The position numbers and the translations under genes are program-made. A stretch of 64,000 nt of DNA from an uncultured Psychrosphaera sp. (GTDB lineage: Bacteria > Pseudomonadota > Gammaproteobacteria > Enterobacterales > Alteromonadaceae), in assembly GCF_947500655.1 (NCBI RefSeq), contig NZ_CANMSK010000016.1:1-64000 (forward strand). Reading direction: 5' to 3'. Shown here piece by piece: positions 6,547-15,100 of the stretch. The notes below the pieces were generated by a model. It ran no database searches and was not told the DNA's origin. It was given only the letters and a program-made list of their open reading frames with translations. How positions within the stretch are numbered: the first letter of the stretch is position 1; each line of letters opens with the position of its first letter.

Positions 6547-6560
6547 TATTCAATTGAATA
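6547..6560. promoter_or_regulatory. perfect 14-bp palindrome in divergent intergenic region
   Basis: TATTCAATTGAATA is fully self-complementary and sits between the starts of the Crp/Fnr-like regulator and the DUF2141 gene. It is a plausible operator for that regulator, whose class binds two-fold symmetric sites. In AT-rich DNA a chance palindrome of this length is possible. Confidence 0.45.
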
Positions 6561-6613
6561 TACATCATCTAATTTAAAAATCGTCAATTAAGACAAAACA
6601 AATAGAGGTGAAA

Positions 6614-7048
6614 ATGAATAAATTACATTTAATTATATTAGGAGTAACCATGTTATTTAATAAAATATCATTTGCAGGTGAATTAAATATTACCGTCACA
6701 AATATAGATACGACAAAAGGAGGGAACATTATCGTGATGATTTATGATAAGGAAGATGGGTTTCCTAAAGATCATGAAATGTCACTTTTAAGTTCAACTA
6801 AAAGTGTGCAGGAAAGTAGTTTAGATTTTGCTTTTGATGTTACTAGTCAACAAATAGCAATCAAAGTGTTACATGATGAAAATGGTGACGGCAAAGTAAC
6901 TAAGAATTGGACTGGTATATATCCAAAAGATGGTCTTGGTTTTTCTAACGAGCAAAAACTTACATTTACAGGCCCACCAAATTACCAAAAATCTAAAATC
7001 ACTATTTCACCAACAAAAAACCATGTGATTATTCCAATCATATATTAA
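6614..7048 (+). CDS. DUF2141 family periplasmic protein
   Basis: Encodes 144 residues with a signal peptide (LHLIILGVTMLFNKISFAG). The mature part matches DUF2141: a beta strand LNITVTNIDTTKGGNIIVMIY, then the diagnostic HDENGDGKVTKNWTGIYPK, then DGLGFSN. It is a secreted beta-sandwich of unknown function. The ATG at 6614 has GAGG 5 nt upstream; a GTG two codons earlier is less likely. It is followed 13 bp later by the VTT membrane gene in the same operon. Confidence 0.85.
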   Translation: MNKLHLIILGVTMLFNKISFAGELNITVTNIDTTKGGNIIVMIYDKEDGFPKDHEMSLLSSTKSVQESSLDFAFDVTSQQIAIKVLHDENGDGKVTKNWTGIYPKDGLGFSNEQKLTFTGPPNYQKSKITISPTKNHVIIPIIY

Positions 7049-7061
7049 GGGAGGGCAGTTT

Positions 7062-7718
7062 ATGAAATCACTTCTAAAAGTCGCATTAATACTTTTCTTA
7101 CTTTTTGCTTCAACTTTTTTGCTGCTCAATATAACGGGGGTGTTAACGGCGGATCAAATTGAATTTTGGTTAACAAATGCTAAAGATTTGCCTCCTATAT
7201 ACATAGGGCTGTTTGTTGCGTCGTTGTTATTTTTAGATTTATTTATCGCAGTGCCAACGTTAACCATAGCTATTGCGGCTGGATACTTCCTTGGTCATAT
7301 CTATGGTTTTATTGCCGTATTTATTGGCTTTAGTTTAGCTGGGGTTGTAGGTTATTGTTTAAGCCGATTGTACGGTAATAAAGTTCTCAACTTTTTAATA
7401 AAAGATGAGGATAAGCGAATGGAAGCAACAACGCTTTTCAAAAAACATGGCGTAGTTACTATACTCTTGTCTAGAGCTATGCCCATTTTACCGGAGGTAT
7501 CGGCTTGTCTTGCCGGTATGATGCATTTACCGTTTAAACGTTTTATAACCGCATGGATACTCAGTAGCGCACCTTACGCATTAATAGCCACCTATGCTGG
7601 TTCTATTAGTACGTTTGATGATCCCAAACCTGCAATATTTGCAGCGATAGGCCTGTCTGTATTTTTGTGGACATGTTGGTATTTATATCGACGAGCACAT
7701 AGATACTCAGTCAATTAA
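7062..7718 (+). CDS. VTT-domain (TVP38/TMEM64, DedA-related) membrane protein
   Basis: Encodes 218 residues with about five to six membrane segments. The central region shows the family pattern: FIAVPTLTIAIAAGYFLG, then FSLAGVVGYCLSRLYG, then ILLSRAMPILPEVSACLAG with the conserved Arg and Pro, and FITAWILSSAPYALIATYAG. Proteins of the VTT/DedA superfamily are linked to lipid (undecaprenyl phosphate or phospholipid) flipping. A strong GGGAGGG ribosome site lies ahead. It is cotranscribed with DUF2141; the wider cluster has an SDR and another membrane protein, so a role in envelope lipids is possible (inference). Confidence 0.85.
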   Translation: MKSLLKVALILFLLFASTFLLLNITGVLTADQIEFWLTNAKDLPPIYIGLFVASLLFLDLFIAVPTLTIAIAAGYFLGHIYGFIAVFIGFSLAGVVGYCLSRLYGNKVLNFLIKDEDKRMEATTLFKKHGVVTILLSRAMPILPEVSACLAGMMHLPFKRFITAWILSSAPYALIATYAGSISTFDDPKPAIFAAIGLSVFLWTCWYLYRRAHRYSVN

Positions 7719-7729
7719 TAGGAAGTAAT

Positions 7730-7767
7730 TCCCAATAGTTGAATTACCCAATTATTGGGATGCTTTT
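7730..7767 (+). terminator. probable terminator
   Basis: TCCCAATA (7730-7737) pairs with TATTGGGA (7753-7760), followed by TGCTTTTA. The loop is long (15 nt), so this is moderate. Confidence 0.5.
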
Positions 7768-7801
7768 ATGCCGTCATATCAGTAAAGAGATTGATTGTTA
7801 A

Positions 7802-8269
7802 CTAGTTGTTTATCCTATTTTTTACACATAAAAAATAAGCCCATGTAATTAATATCAATTGTAGTGGCGCGCGTATGGCCAAGTAAATTGGTCCCCATTG
7901 ATGACCACCTAAGCCTGTGTAATTTAATGCTGCATAAATATTTGCAGGAAAAAACACAATAAAAACCGCAATGGCTAATTTGGCCGCTTGGCGTTGGAAT
8001 TTAGGAGTAAATAAAGCAATCCCTATTAACAGCTCTAATAACCCTGTTGCATAAACTAATGCAAAACGAGATGGCAGCCAAGTTGGTAACATGTCCACCA
8101 TTCCTTGCGTTTTGGCAATATGACCAATAGAGAAAAATATAAAGGCGACTCCTAAGCCCCAAGATGCATATTTGTTTACGTCCAATTCATGGTCATTTAC
8201 CTTTGAATAGATAAGTGCAATCAATAAAGGGCTAGATAATAGAGTTAAGATAATTATAGGTGTTAACAT
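7802..8269 (-). CDS. DoxX-like membrane protein
   Basis: Encodes 155 residues with four to five membrane helices. The middle reads WGLGVAFIFFSIGHIAKT, then LVYATGLLELLIGIALF, typical of the DoxX/SURF4-like family (GxGxEL-type second helix). The family includes subunits linked to thiosulfate:quinone oxidation and many members of unknown role; nothing here tells the substrate. The start is the ATG at 8269 without a strong Shine-Dalgarno. It lies downstream of, and in the same direction as, the TetR gene (98-bp gap), so co-expression is possible. Confidence 0.75.
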   Translation of the reverse strand: MLTPIIILTLLSSPLLIALIYSKVNDHELDVNKYASWGLGVAFIFFSIGHIAKTQGMVDMLPTWLPSRFALVYATGLLELLIGIALFTPKFQRQAAKLAIAVFIVFFPANIYAALNYTGLGGHQWGPIYLAIRAPLQLILITWAYFLCVKNRINN

Positions 8270-8367
8270 TATTCATTCACTTCATTAAAGGTTATTTTAA
8301 AAGCCGTCAAAGGCGGTTAATTGCTAAAAAGCAAAGCATTATTACTCGCTTTAATTGTGGTCAGCAC

Positions 8368-8964
8368 TTACAGTGCTGCCCATATTTTTTCTAGGAAAAA
8401 CTCTTGATTCTCTATCAACCTTTCTACTTTTTGAGGATCTTGAGTGAGCAGCAAGCAACAATATCCGTGTAGAGAAGACCAAACGTAATTAGCTTGTAAG
8501 TTAACGTCTTCTTTTTTGATCACAGATTTCTGTTGAAACTGACCTAATAGCGTTTCTAATTGATGAAATAACTTAGCTGCAGAAACCGATAATTCGGCGG
8601 TTGGATTATTTGATAGCTCGGTATTATTAAACATTAAATGATAAAGCGCAGAGGAGGATAAGCAAAAATCCACGTACAACTCACCTAGCCGATACAACTC
8701 AAACTTAGGCTCTTCTTCTCTGTTATCTAGATTTAACATTGAAGTATTTAATGACTCAAAGCTATGCTGAGCAATAGCGCATAGTAAATCATGTTTATCC
8801 GCAAAATGCCTATAAGGTGATGCCCTAGACACATCTAGTTTTAAAGCAATTGCTCGCATCGTAATTGCTTCTATGCCCTCGTTGATCAGTAACTTAGTAG
8901 CAACATCAATGATGGAGGCCTTTAAATTAACTGCGTGATATTTATGTGCTCTATCTTTTTTCAT
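8368..8964 (-). CDS. TetR/AcrR-family transcription regulator
   Basis: Encodes 198 residues. The N-terminal TetR helix-turn-helix is clear: ASIIDVATKLLINEG, then ITMRAIALKLDVSRASPYRHF, then ADKHDLLCAI. The C-terminal part is a helical ligand domain with a TetR_C_33-like look. The ATG at 8964 fits the usual N-terminal length; a GTG six codons earlier would run into the operator. A perfect 8-1-8 inverted repeat lies 20 bp upstream and overlaps a TTGACA element on both strands. The gene is divergent from the ABC exporter operon at 9264, its likely target. Confidence 0.88.
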   Translation of the reverse strand: MKKDRAHKYHAVNLKASIIDVATKLLINEGIEAITMRAIALKLDVSRASPYRHFADKHDLLCAIAQHSFESLNTSMLNLDNREEEPKFELYRLGELYVDFCLSSSALYHLMFNNTELSNNPTAELSVSAAKLFHQLETLLGQFQQKSVIKKEDVNLQANYVWSSLHGYCCLLLTQDPQKVERLIENQEFFLEKIWAAL

Positions 8965-8983
8965 ATTATAAAAATAACACACA

Positions 8984-9000
8984 TGTTGACACTGTCAACA
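8984..9000. promoter_or_regulatory. TetR-type operator overlapping divergent promoters
   Basis: TGTTGACACTGTCAACA is a perfect inverted repeat (8-bp arms, one central base). TTGACA occurs on each strand. On the minus strand TTGACA (8998 to 8993) is 16 nt from TATTTT (8976 to 8971), giving a start near the regulator's ATG, possibly leaderless. On the plus strand TTGACA (8986-8991) is 17 nt from TTTAAA. This geometry suggests one operator represses both the regulator and the exporter operon. Confidence 0.7.
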
Positions 9001-9263
9001 TTAATTGATTTAAATTAAGGCGTTTTCACTTTAAATCTTGCTCCTTTAAAAGAAAGCTCCCAAAACAGTCAAAAGACACTCCTTTAAAAATCACAAACAC
9101 AAGTGGTGAAAAATACTAAGTCGTTGGTTTAGTTAACTACTTTTTGGTTTTTGTGTTTTATTGTATTTTAAGGGATTTCAAAATAACCAATAAAAACATA
9201 CGCTTAATGTTTGGCACACGCACTGCAATTGCTTCTGTAAATCATAAAAATAATGAGCAGTAG
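9001..9263 (+). other. 5' region of the exporter operon
   Basis: 263 bp between the operator and the adaptor gene. It is AT-rich, with runs of AAAA and TTTT; no second inverted repeat or gene is visible. If transcription starts next to the operator the leader would be about 240 nt, unusually long. Confidence 0.4.
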
Positions 9264-10568
9264 ATGGAAAACTTAACAAACAACACAACTAACAAAGCCA
9301 ACTCAGGCATGGCAATGGACAAAGTCGTTGATACTAAACGCCCTCGTTGGAAACTTTACCTAACATTGACGGCTGTTGTTATAGCCTGTGTCACTTACTA
9401 CGCAAGTCAGTCTTCTGTTGATGGTAAAACGATGACAGTGTCAAACGCAGACATCAGTATGGAGTCGGTATCGTCTGGTGTATTTGAAGATTACATTCCA
9501 ATAAGAAGTCGTGTTGTTCCTTTAAAAACCGTTTACTTAGACGCGGTTGAAGGTGGCAGAGTGGAAAAAATATTGGTTGATGACGGAACATTGTTAAACG
9601 CAGGTCAACCTATTGTTGTTTTGTCTAACACTCAATTGCAGTTGGATGTGATGCGTAATGAAGCTGCTGTGACTGAACAGTTAAATAATATGCGTACTAT
9701 TGAGTTGTCGTTGGAGCAAAATCGCTTAAATCACAAACGTAACTTAGTAGAAATCGAATACGAAATAAAAAAACTTAATCGTCAACTTACCAGAGAAAAA
9801 AGCGCATTAGCCGCTGGCAATCTTACTTTAAGTGCTCTGGAGCAAACACAAGATCTGCTTGATTACCAGAATCAACGTAAACAACTCACCTTAGAAAGCC
9901 AAAAAACAGATGCATTAATGCAAGAACATCAACTTAAGTTTTTAACATTATCCGGTGGACGTTTAGAGCAAAGCCTAGAGTTTGCGCGGGAGAACATCGA
10001 CAACCTCAATATGAAAGCGCCAGTACAAGGCAAGTTATCGGGTTTTGATTTAGAAATTGGCCAATCAATTAGTCGTGGTGAACGCATAGGCCAAATTGAT
10101 GAACCGTCGGCATTTAAATTAGAAGCCAACATTGACGAATTCTATTTAGGCCGAGTCACTATTGGTCAATTGGCCAGCACCAGTCATAACGGTGAAACCT
10201 ATCAATTAAGCGTAAGCAAAATTTACCCTCAAATCATTAATGGGACGTTTCGTGTGGATCTTAAATTTGCACAAAGTCAACCGAGCAATATCCGCAGAGG
10301 ACAAGCGATGGCGACCAAATTTAGTTTGGGTGAGCCGGTAAATACATTGCTCATCCCGAATGGTTCATTTTATCAAGACACAGGTGGACATTGGTTGTTT
10401 GTTATTGACAAAAACACCAATACAGCCAGCCGCCGCAACATCAAACTTGGCCGTAAAAATAATCAATTCATTGAAGTGGTATCAGGTTTAACCGCAGGTG
10501 AGCGTTTCATTAGCTCAACGTATCAAGCTTATACCGACATACAACAAATAAAAATTACTAAGGATTAA
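9264..10568 (+). CDS. HlyD/MacA-like periplasmic adaptor of ABC exporter
   Basis: Encodes 434 residues: a cytoplasmic N-terminus, one membrane helix (LYLTLTAVVIACVTYYA, about 30-47), then an adaptor with split lipoyl halves (GGRVEKILVDDGTLLNAGQP near 95-120, and MKAPVQGKLSGFDLEIGQSI near 250-275) flanking a coiled coil (about 130-240, rich in Leu/Gln/Asn/Glu). Beta-barrel and membrane-proximal domains follow (GEPVNTLLIPNGSFY). It would link the FtsX permease to an outer-membrane channel. No TolC homologue lies in the window. It is the first gene of a three-gene operon (4 bp to the ATPase gene). Cargo is unknown. Confidence 0.85.
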   Translation: MENLTNNTTNKANSGMAMDKVVDTKRPRWKLYLTLTAVVIACVTYYASQSSVDGKTMTVSNADISMESVSSGVFEDYIPIRSRVVPLKTVYLDAVEGGRVEKILVDDGTLLNAGQPIVVLSNTQLQLDVMRNEAAVTEQLNNMRTIELSLEQNRLNHKRNLVEIEYEIKKLNRQLTREKSALAAGNLTLSALEQTQDLLDYQNQRKQLTLESQKTDALMQEHQLKFLTLSGGRLEQSLEFARENIDNLNMKAPVQGKLSGFDLEIGQSISRGERIGQIDEPSAFKLEANIDEFYLGRVTIGQLASTSHNGETYQLSVSKIYPQIINGTFRVDLKFAQSQPSNIRRGQAMATKFSLGEPVNTLLIPNGSFYQDTGGHWLFVIDKNTNTASRRNIKLGRKNNQFIEVVSGLTAGERFISSTYQAYTDIQQIKITKD

Positions 10569-10572
10569 CACC

Positions 10573-11256
10573 ATGTTAAAGATTCAAAACCTATCTAAGA
10601 GTTACCGTACTGAAAACGTTGAAACAACGGCATTAAACAATATCGACATTGAAATTAAAAAAGGCGAATTCATTGCCATTATGGGGCCGTCAGGTTGTGG
10701 TAAATCTACCTTATTAAATACCATTGGTATGTTAGACAGTCCAACGTCTGGCCATTATTGGTTTAACGATGAAGACGTAGCAAATTACTCAGAAGCAAAA
10801 CTAGCGAAAATAAGAAAACACAGCATTGGTTTTATCTTCCAAAGCTTTAACTTAATCGATGAGTTAAGCGTAAGGGAAAATATAGAGCTGGCATTGCTTT
10901 ATCACAACATTCCAAGTGCTGAACGTAAAGAAAGAGTGGAGAAAGTCATGGAACAAGTTGGCATTACACACAGAGCTGATCATATGCCAAGCCAGTTATC
11001 TGGTGGTCAACAACAGCGTGTTGCCGTTGCAAGAGCCGTGGTTGGCGATCAAACCATGATTTTAGCCGATGAACCTACCGGAAACTTGGACACTCAGCAC
11101 GGCCATGAAGTCATGGAAATGCTACAGGAGCTAAACGCAAGCGGTAAAACTATCGTTATGGTGACGCACTCGCCTGCACATGCTGAATTTGCCACTCGCA
11201 CTATCACTTTATTAGATGGTCAAGTTGTCATGCCTGATTTAAAAGCGGTTAGCTAA
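10573..11256 (+). CDS. MacB/LolD-type ABC ATPase
   Basis: Encodes 227 residues, the standard size of this class. Walker A is GPSGCGKST (about residues 38-46), the Q-loop is IFQSFNL, the signature is LSGGQQQRVA, Walker B with the catalytic Glu is MILADEPTGNLD, and the H-loop is VTHS. These are exactly the features of ATPases that pair with FtsX-like permeases (MacB, LolD, FtsE group). It drives the exporter formed with the flanking adaptor and permease genes by mechanotransmission rather than direct channel transport (family knowledge). Confidence 0.95.
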   Translation: MLKIQNLSKSYRTENVETTALNNIDIEIKKGEFIAIMGPSGCGKSTLLNTIGMLDSPTSGHYWFNDEDVANYSEAKLAKIRKHSIGFIFQSFNLIDELSVRENIELALLYHNIPSAERKERVEKVMEQVGITHRADHMPSQLSGGQQQRVAVARAVVGDQTMILADEPTGNLDTQHGHEVMEMLQELNASGKTIVMVTHSPAHAEFATRTITLLDGQVVMPDLKAVS

Positions 11257-11267
11257 GGAATACTGAT

Positions 11268-13751
11268 ATGTTAATTTATAATTATTTATTAAGTGGCTGG
11301 CGTAATATCAACCACAACAAACTGTTTTCAAGTATTAATATTTTAGGCTTAGCTATTGGTTTAGCGGCAGTTACCTTGATCACTCTATTTGTTCGTTCAG
11401 AATTATCCTATGACACGTTTTGGAAAAATGCGGATACGCTAAACCGTTCACATATTGTATTTAAAATCCCAGGACGCGATCCGTTTAAAGCTGTATCGGC
11501 TCCAGGGCCATTAATCCATGCATTAAAAAAAGATTACCCACAAGTGACTTATGCATCTCGTTTAGCTACGTTATCTCCAGCAATTAAAGTGGGCGCAGAA
11601 ACCTTTATTCAAAAGGTTAATTTGGTTGATAAAGACTTTCTAACTATGTTTGATTTAACCTCATTATCTGGTGACTTAACTAATGCGTTAAACGATCCTC
11701 ACTCGTTAATATTAACCAAAGCATTAGCTACTAAATATTTTGGTCAAGAAGATCCAATAGGTAAAACCTTAAGCTTAGATTATGACTATTTTCAGCGAGA
11801 TTATAAAATAACCGCAGTCATTGAAAACTCAGTGCCAAATACACAGTTACCTGTTACAGCATTAGCTCTGATTGATGAAAATGATTGGACTGAGCGCAGC
11901 TCTCTTTTTACTCAGTGGTTTTCAGTCAACGCACAGCTATATTTTCAAACAAAAAATCCGTCAGACTTAGATCATATCAACGCAACGTTTGACGATTTTT
12001 CAAATCGTAATTTTCCAAAACTTCCAATAGGTGGTGCAGACGCTAAAGCATCTGACTTTATAGAGTTAAGTGCCATGAATATTAAAGATTTGCACTTACA
12101 TGCGGTAGGCAGTGGTGAAATGAACGAACGTGGCAACGCGACTCGAGTATTTATTTTTTCTGCTATTGCCGTGCTTATATTAATCATAGCCATTATCAAC
12201 TTTATGAACTTATCAACGGCGCGTGCGAGCCAAAGAGCAAAGGAAGTGTCTTTAAGGAAAGTGATGGGGGCATCTCGTACAAACTTAATCTTTCAATTTT
12301 TAGGTGAGTCGGTATTAGTGACCTTTATCGCGTTAGCCATATCTATTGGTTTAGTTGAGCTTGCATTGCCTTTTTACAATGAAGTGTTAAATAAAGAGCT
12401 AGCAATAAATTATGCTTCTAGCGACATGTTACAAATTACAGGCTTGGCATTATTGGTCGGTATTTTAGGTGGCCTTTACCCTGCATTTGTTCTTTCAAAC
12501 TTTAGACCTGCAACTGTGTTAAAAGCCAATAAATCAGCTGAATCTAGCGCTTCTGTAAAATTAAGAGCCATATTAGTTGTCATGCAATTTGCCGTATCAA
12601 TTGGTTTGTTTATTTCTACCGCGGTGGTTTATAGCCAAATGCAATACGCAGACAAAATGAATCCAGGTTTTAACAAAGACAATATGTTAATTGTCCATCG
12701 TATGGGCTTAGATGCAGTAAATGAAAAAATGGATATGTTGGTAAAAGAGATCAGTAAAACACCGCAAGTGACTGCTGTGACTTGGTCCAATGAAACTCCA
12801 GGTAACACCAATGAAAACAATACTATGCTTCGTTTACCGGGCATGTCAAAAGACGACGCATTATTAATGGGGCAGCGTGGAGTTGGTTATGACTTCTTTT
12901 CAACTTATGAAATTAAGGTGTTGGCTGGGCGTACTTACCAAAAAGAACGAAATGACACACCACTTGCTACCGCTAAATTACGTGAAGGTGTTAATAGGAA
13001 ATCATCAATAGTGCTAAACTTAGCGGCAGCTCGTCGTTTAGGTTATACAAGTGCAGCTGATGCAATAGGGCAATCAATATTCACTAGCCGAGGAAACCCT
13101 AATGAGAATTTAGAGGCTGAATTGGAAGTGATTGGCGTTGTTGATGATGTTCATTTTGACAGCTTACGCGCAACCATAAGACCTGAAATATATAACTTAA
13201 ATGCAACTTGGAGCCAAACTCTTTCTGTCAGATTTAATGGCAATCCCGATACAATAAAAGCAAACGTTGAGGCCATTTGGCAAAATGCGATAACAAATAT
13301 TCCATTTCGCTATTCATTTTTACGCCAAGACGTAGCTGACATGTATAAAACTGAACAAGGGCAAGCCAAAATGTTTGCAGCCTTTTCTGGCCTAGCTATT
13401 TTCATCGCTTGTCTTGGTTTGTATGGCTTAGCTAACTTTACCGCAACACGACGCACTAAAGAAATTGGCATCAGAAAAGTCATGGGTGCGTCTGTCTTTG
13501 ATATCGTTAAGTTATTGTTGTGGCAATTTAGCAAACCGGTATTTATCGCCAACCTAATTGCTTGGCCAATCGCGTATTGGGCTATGAGTGATTGGTTAGA
13601 GTTATTTGTGTACCGTATTGATAATAGTTACATCTTATTATTATCAATTATCGCAGGTATTGGCGCATTATTAATTGCTTGGCTTACAGTAGCGACTAAC
13701 TCTATTAGCGTAGCAAAAGCTAATCCAATAAAAGCACTAAGATATGATTGA
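11268..13751 (+). CDS. FtsX/MacB-type ABC permease with duplicated domain
   Basis: Encodes 827 residues. It has the doubled architecture of large MacB-like permeases: a first TM at about 20-40, a periplasmic MacB_PCD domain, an FtsX domain with three TMs (about 290-415; RAKEVSLRKVMGASRTNLI is the family motif), another TM near 435-455, a second periplasmic domain, and a second FtsX domain near 690-825 with RRTKEIGIRKVMGASVFDIV. About eight TMs in total. It ends with the typical NPIKALRYD. Such permeases export peptides, antibiotics or lipids, or work in envelope stress; the substrate here is unknown. Divergent TetR control is likely. Confidence 0.92.
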   Translation: MLIYNYLLSGWRNINHNKLFSSINILGLAIGLAAVTLITLFVRSELSYDTFWKNADTLNRSHIVFKIPGRDPFKAVSAPGPLIHALKKDYPQVTYASRLATLSPAIKVGAETFIQKVNLVDKDFLTMFDLTSLSGDLTNALNDPHSLILTKALATKYFGQEDPIGKTLSLDYDYFQRDYKITAVIENSVPNTQLPVTALALIDENDWTERSSLFTQWFSVNAQLYFQTKNPSDLDHINATFDDFSNRNFPKLPIGGADAKASDFIELSAMNIKDLHLHAVGSGEMNERGNATRVFIFSAIAVLILIIAIINFMNLSTARASQRAKEVSLRKVMGASRTNLIFQFLGESVLVTFIALAISIGLVELALPFYNEVLNKELAINYASSDMLQITGLALLVGILGGLYPAFVLSNFRPATVLKANKSAESSASVKLRAILVVMQFAVSIGLFISTAVVYSQMQYADKMNPGFNKDNMLIVHRMGLDAVNEKMDMLVKEISKTPQVTAVTWSNETPGNTNENNTMLRLPGMSKDDALLMGQRGVGYDFFSTYEIKVLAGRTYQKERNDTPLATAKLREGVNRKSSIVLNLAAARRLGYTSAADAIGQSIFTSRGNPNENLEAELEVIGVVDDVHFDSLRATIRPEIYNLNATWSQTLSVRFNGNPDTIKANVEAIWQNAITNIPFRYSFLRQDVADMYKTEQGQAKMFAAFSGLAIFIACLGLYGLANFTATRRTKEIGIRKVMGASVFDIVKLLLWQFSKPVFIANLIAWPIAYWAMSDWLELFVYRIDNSYILLLSIIAGIGALLIAWLTVATNSISVAKANPIKALRYD

Positions 13752-13807
13752 TGATTTAATCGTCCAAATGTTTTGAGGACATACGTAAAGCAAATATAAA
13801 ACACAAA

Positions 13808-13838
13808 AGCGAACCTTAAAAAGGTTCGCTTTTTTTAT
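13808..13838 (+). terminator. Rho-independent terminator of the exporter operon
   Basis: A perfect 10-bp stem AGCGAACCTT (13808-13817) / AAGGTTCGCT (13821-13830), 3-nt loop, then seven T. Confidence 0.92.
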
Positions 13839-14035
13839 ATCTAATTGAAATTAAAGTAATTCACTTCCAATTAGAATCTAAGAGATGCTCAGCTGTTTTG
13901 GTTCAAATGGACGTCTCTGTTATTTCCTCGATGAAATAATAACCTTCTAGAATAGAACTTAACTTAATTTGATATTTAGATAAAATCAATATAGGTTGAA
14001 TTGTGAAATATTCACTACCCAATAAGGATTTTATA

Positions 14036-15034
14036 ATGAGAAGTGATTTTATCCGTTTTAATGCGCCACTATTAGTTGCTGCATCATTTCTATTAACCGC
14101 ATGTACTCCAAATAGTTCTAAAGAAAAAAACCTTCCTTCATTTTCTCAAGGACTCGCACAACAAACCCAATCAGACTTATTAAAATGTAAAAAAGTAGAT
14201 TCTGGAGGAGTACCTCCACGTATTACTAATCTAGGTAAGATCACATCAGAGGATGGTCTAGAATGGATTGTTCCTGCCAATATTGATTTAGAAAATGATA
14301 CTAAAGCTTCTGACTTATTTAATGTCTGTAATGATGTTATTCCAAATAGTTTCGCCGATGTAGATGTAACTAATTTCCCGATTCATGATGCCGGTGGGGA
14401 AGAGTTATTTACGGCTTATGTATTTGGTGATAATTATTTTGAGCTTAATGTTAATGGCAAACTTAAAGTAGTAGATCCTCTTCCGTTTACTCCTTTTAAC
14501 AGCAGTGTGATCCGTTTTAAAGCGCAACGTCCTGTTACATTAGCAATCAAAGCTGTTGATTGGGAAGAGTACTTGGGGCAAGGTTTTGAGACCTTTGGTA
14601 AAGCAAAATATCATGCAGGTGATGGAGGTATCGTGATAGTCATTAAAGACAAAAACGATAAAATAGTTGCTGTGACTGATAATAGTTGGAAAGCACAGAC
14701 TTACTATATTGCACCACTAAAAACGAAAGAATGTTTATTGGTTAATGGTGCAACCAGAAACAGCTCCGGATGCCCAACGGATGATGTCCCAGATGGTTCT
14801 CAATTTTATGCTGCTCATTGGCCATTACCAATAGATTGGGATGCTCCTAACTTTAACGATCAAGCGTGGCCGCAAGCAACAACGTATAGCAATGAAGAAA
14901 TTGGTGTACATAATAAACCTGCTTTCAATCATTTCACAAAATTATTTGACGACAATACAGGAGATGCATCATTTATTTGGAGTGATAATGTTGTGCTAGA
15001 CAATATAGTGCTACTGAGAAAAATAATTAATTAG
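14036..15034 (+). CDS. secreted lipoprotein with beta-sandwich-like domain, unknown
   Basis: Encodes 332 residues with a lipoprotein signal (LLVAASFLLTAC, lipobox Cys near residue 22). The ATG at 14036 has AAGGA 8 nt upstream, better than an in-frame GTG 11 codons earlier. The mature protein has segments I associate from memory with secreted galactose-binding-like proteins of bacteria and oomycetes: YVFGDNYFELNVNGK, then KAVDWEEYLGQGFE, then GDGGIVIVI, then DWDAPNFNDQAWPQA, and a C-terminal IWSDNVVLDNIVLLR. No catalytic site can be named. Cysteines KECLLVNG and SGCPTDD probably form a disulfide. It is a single-gene unit convergent with the Kelch gene. Confidence 0.65.
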   Translation: MRSDFIRFNAPLLVAASFLLTACTPNSSKEKNLPSFSQGLAQQTQSDLLKCKKVDSGGVPPRITNLGKITSEDGLEWIVPANIDLENDTKASDLFNVCNDVIPNSFADVDVTNFPIHDAGGEELFTAYVFGDNYFELNVNGKLKVVDPLPFTPFNSSVIRFKAQRPVTLAIKAVDWEEYLGQGFETFGKAKYHAGDGGIVIVIKDKNDKIVAVTDNSWKAQTYYIAPLKTKECLLVNGATRNSSGCPTDDVPDGSQFYAAHWPLPIDWDAPNFNDQAWPQATTYSNEEIGVHNKPAFNHFTKLFDDNTGDASFIWSDNVVLDNIVLLRKIIN

Positions 15035-15045
15035 TCCTATATATG

Positions 15046-15083
15046 CGAGATAACAAAAATGGTTTGTTATCTCGTATTTATTT
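15046..15083. terminator. bidirectional terminator
   Basis: A perfect 12-bp stem CGAGATAACAAA (15046-15057) / TTTGTTATCTCG (15063-15074), 5-nt loop, followed by TATTTATTTT. It is placed between convergent genes. Confidence 0.9.
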
Positions 15084-15100
15084 TAATTCATGACTGAAAA

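Noticed and set aside
8275..8380. GCAGCACT/AGTGCTG hairpin at the TetR stop codon as a terminator
   Set aside because: The 7-bp stem is good, but no T-run follows on the minus strand, so termination is not supported.
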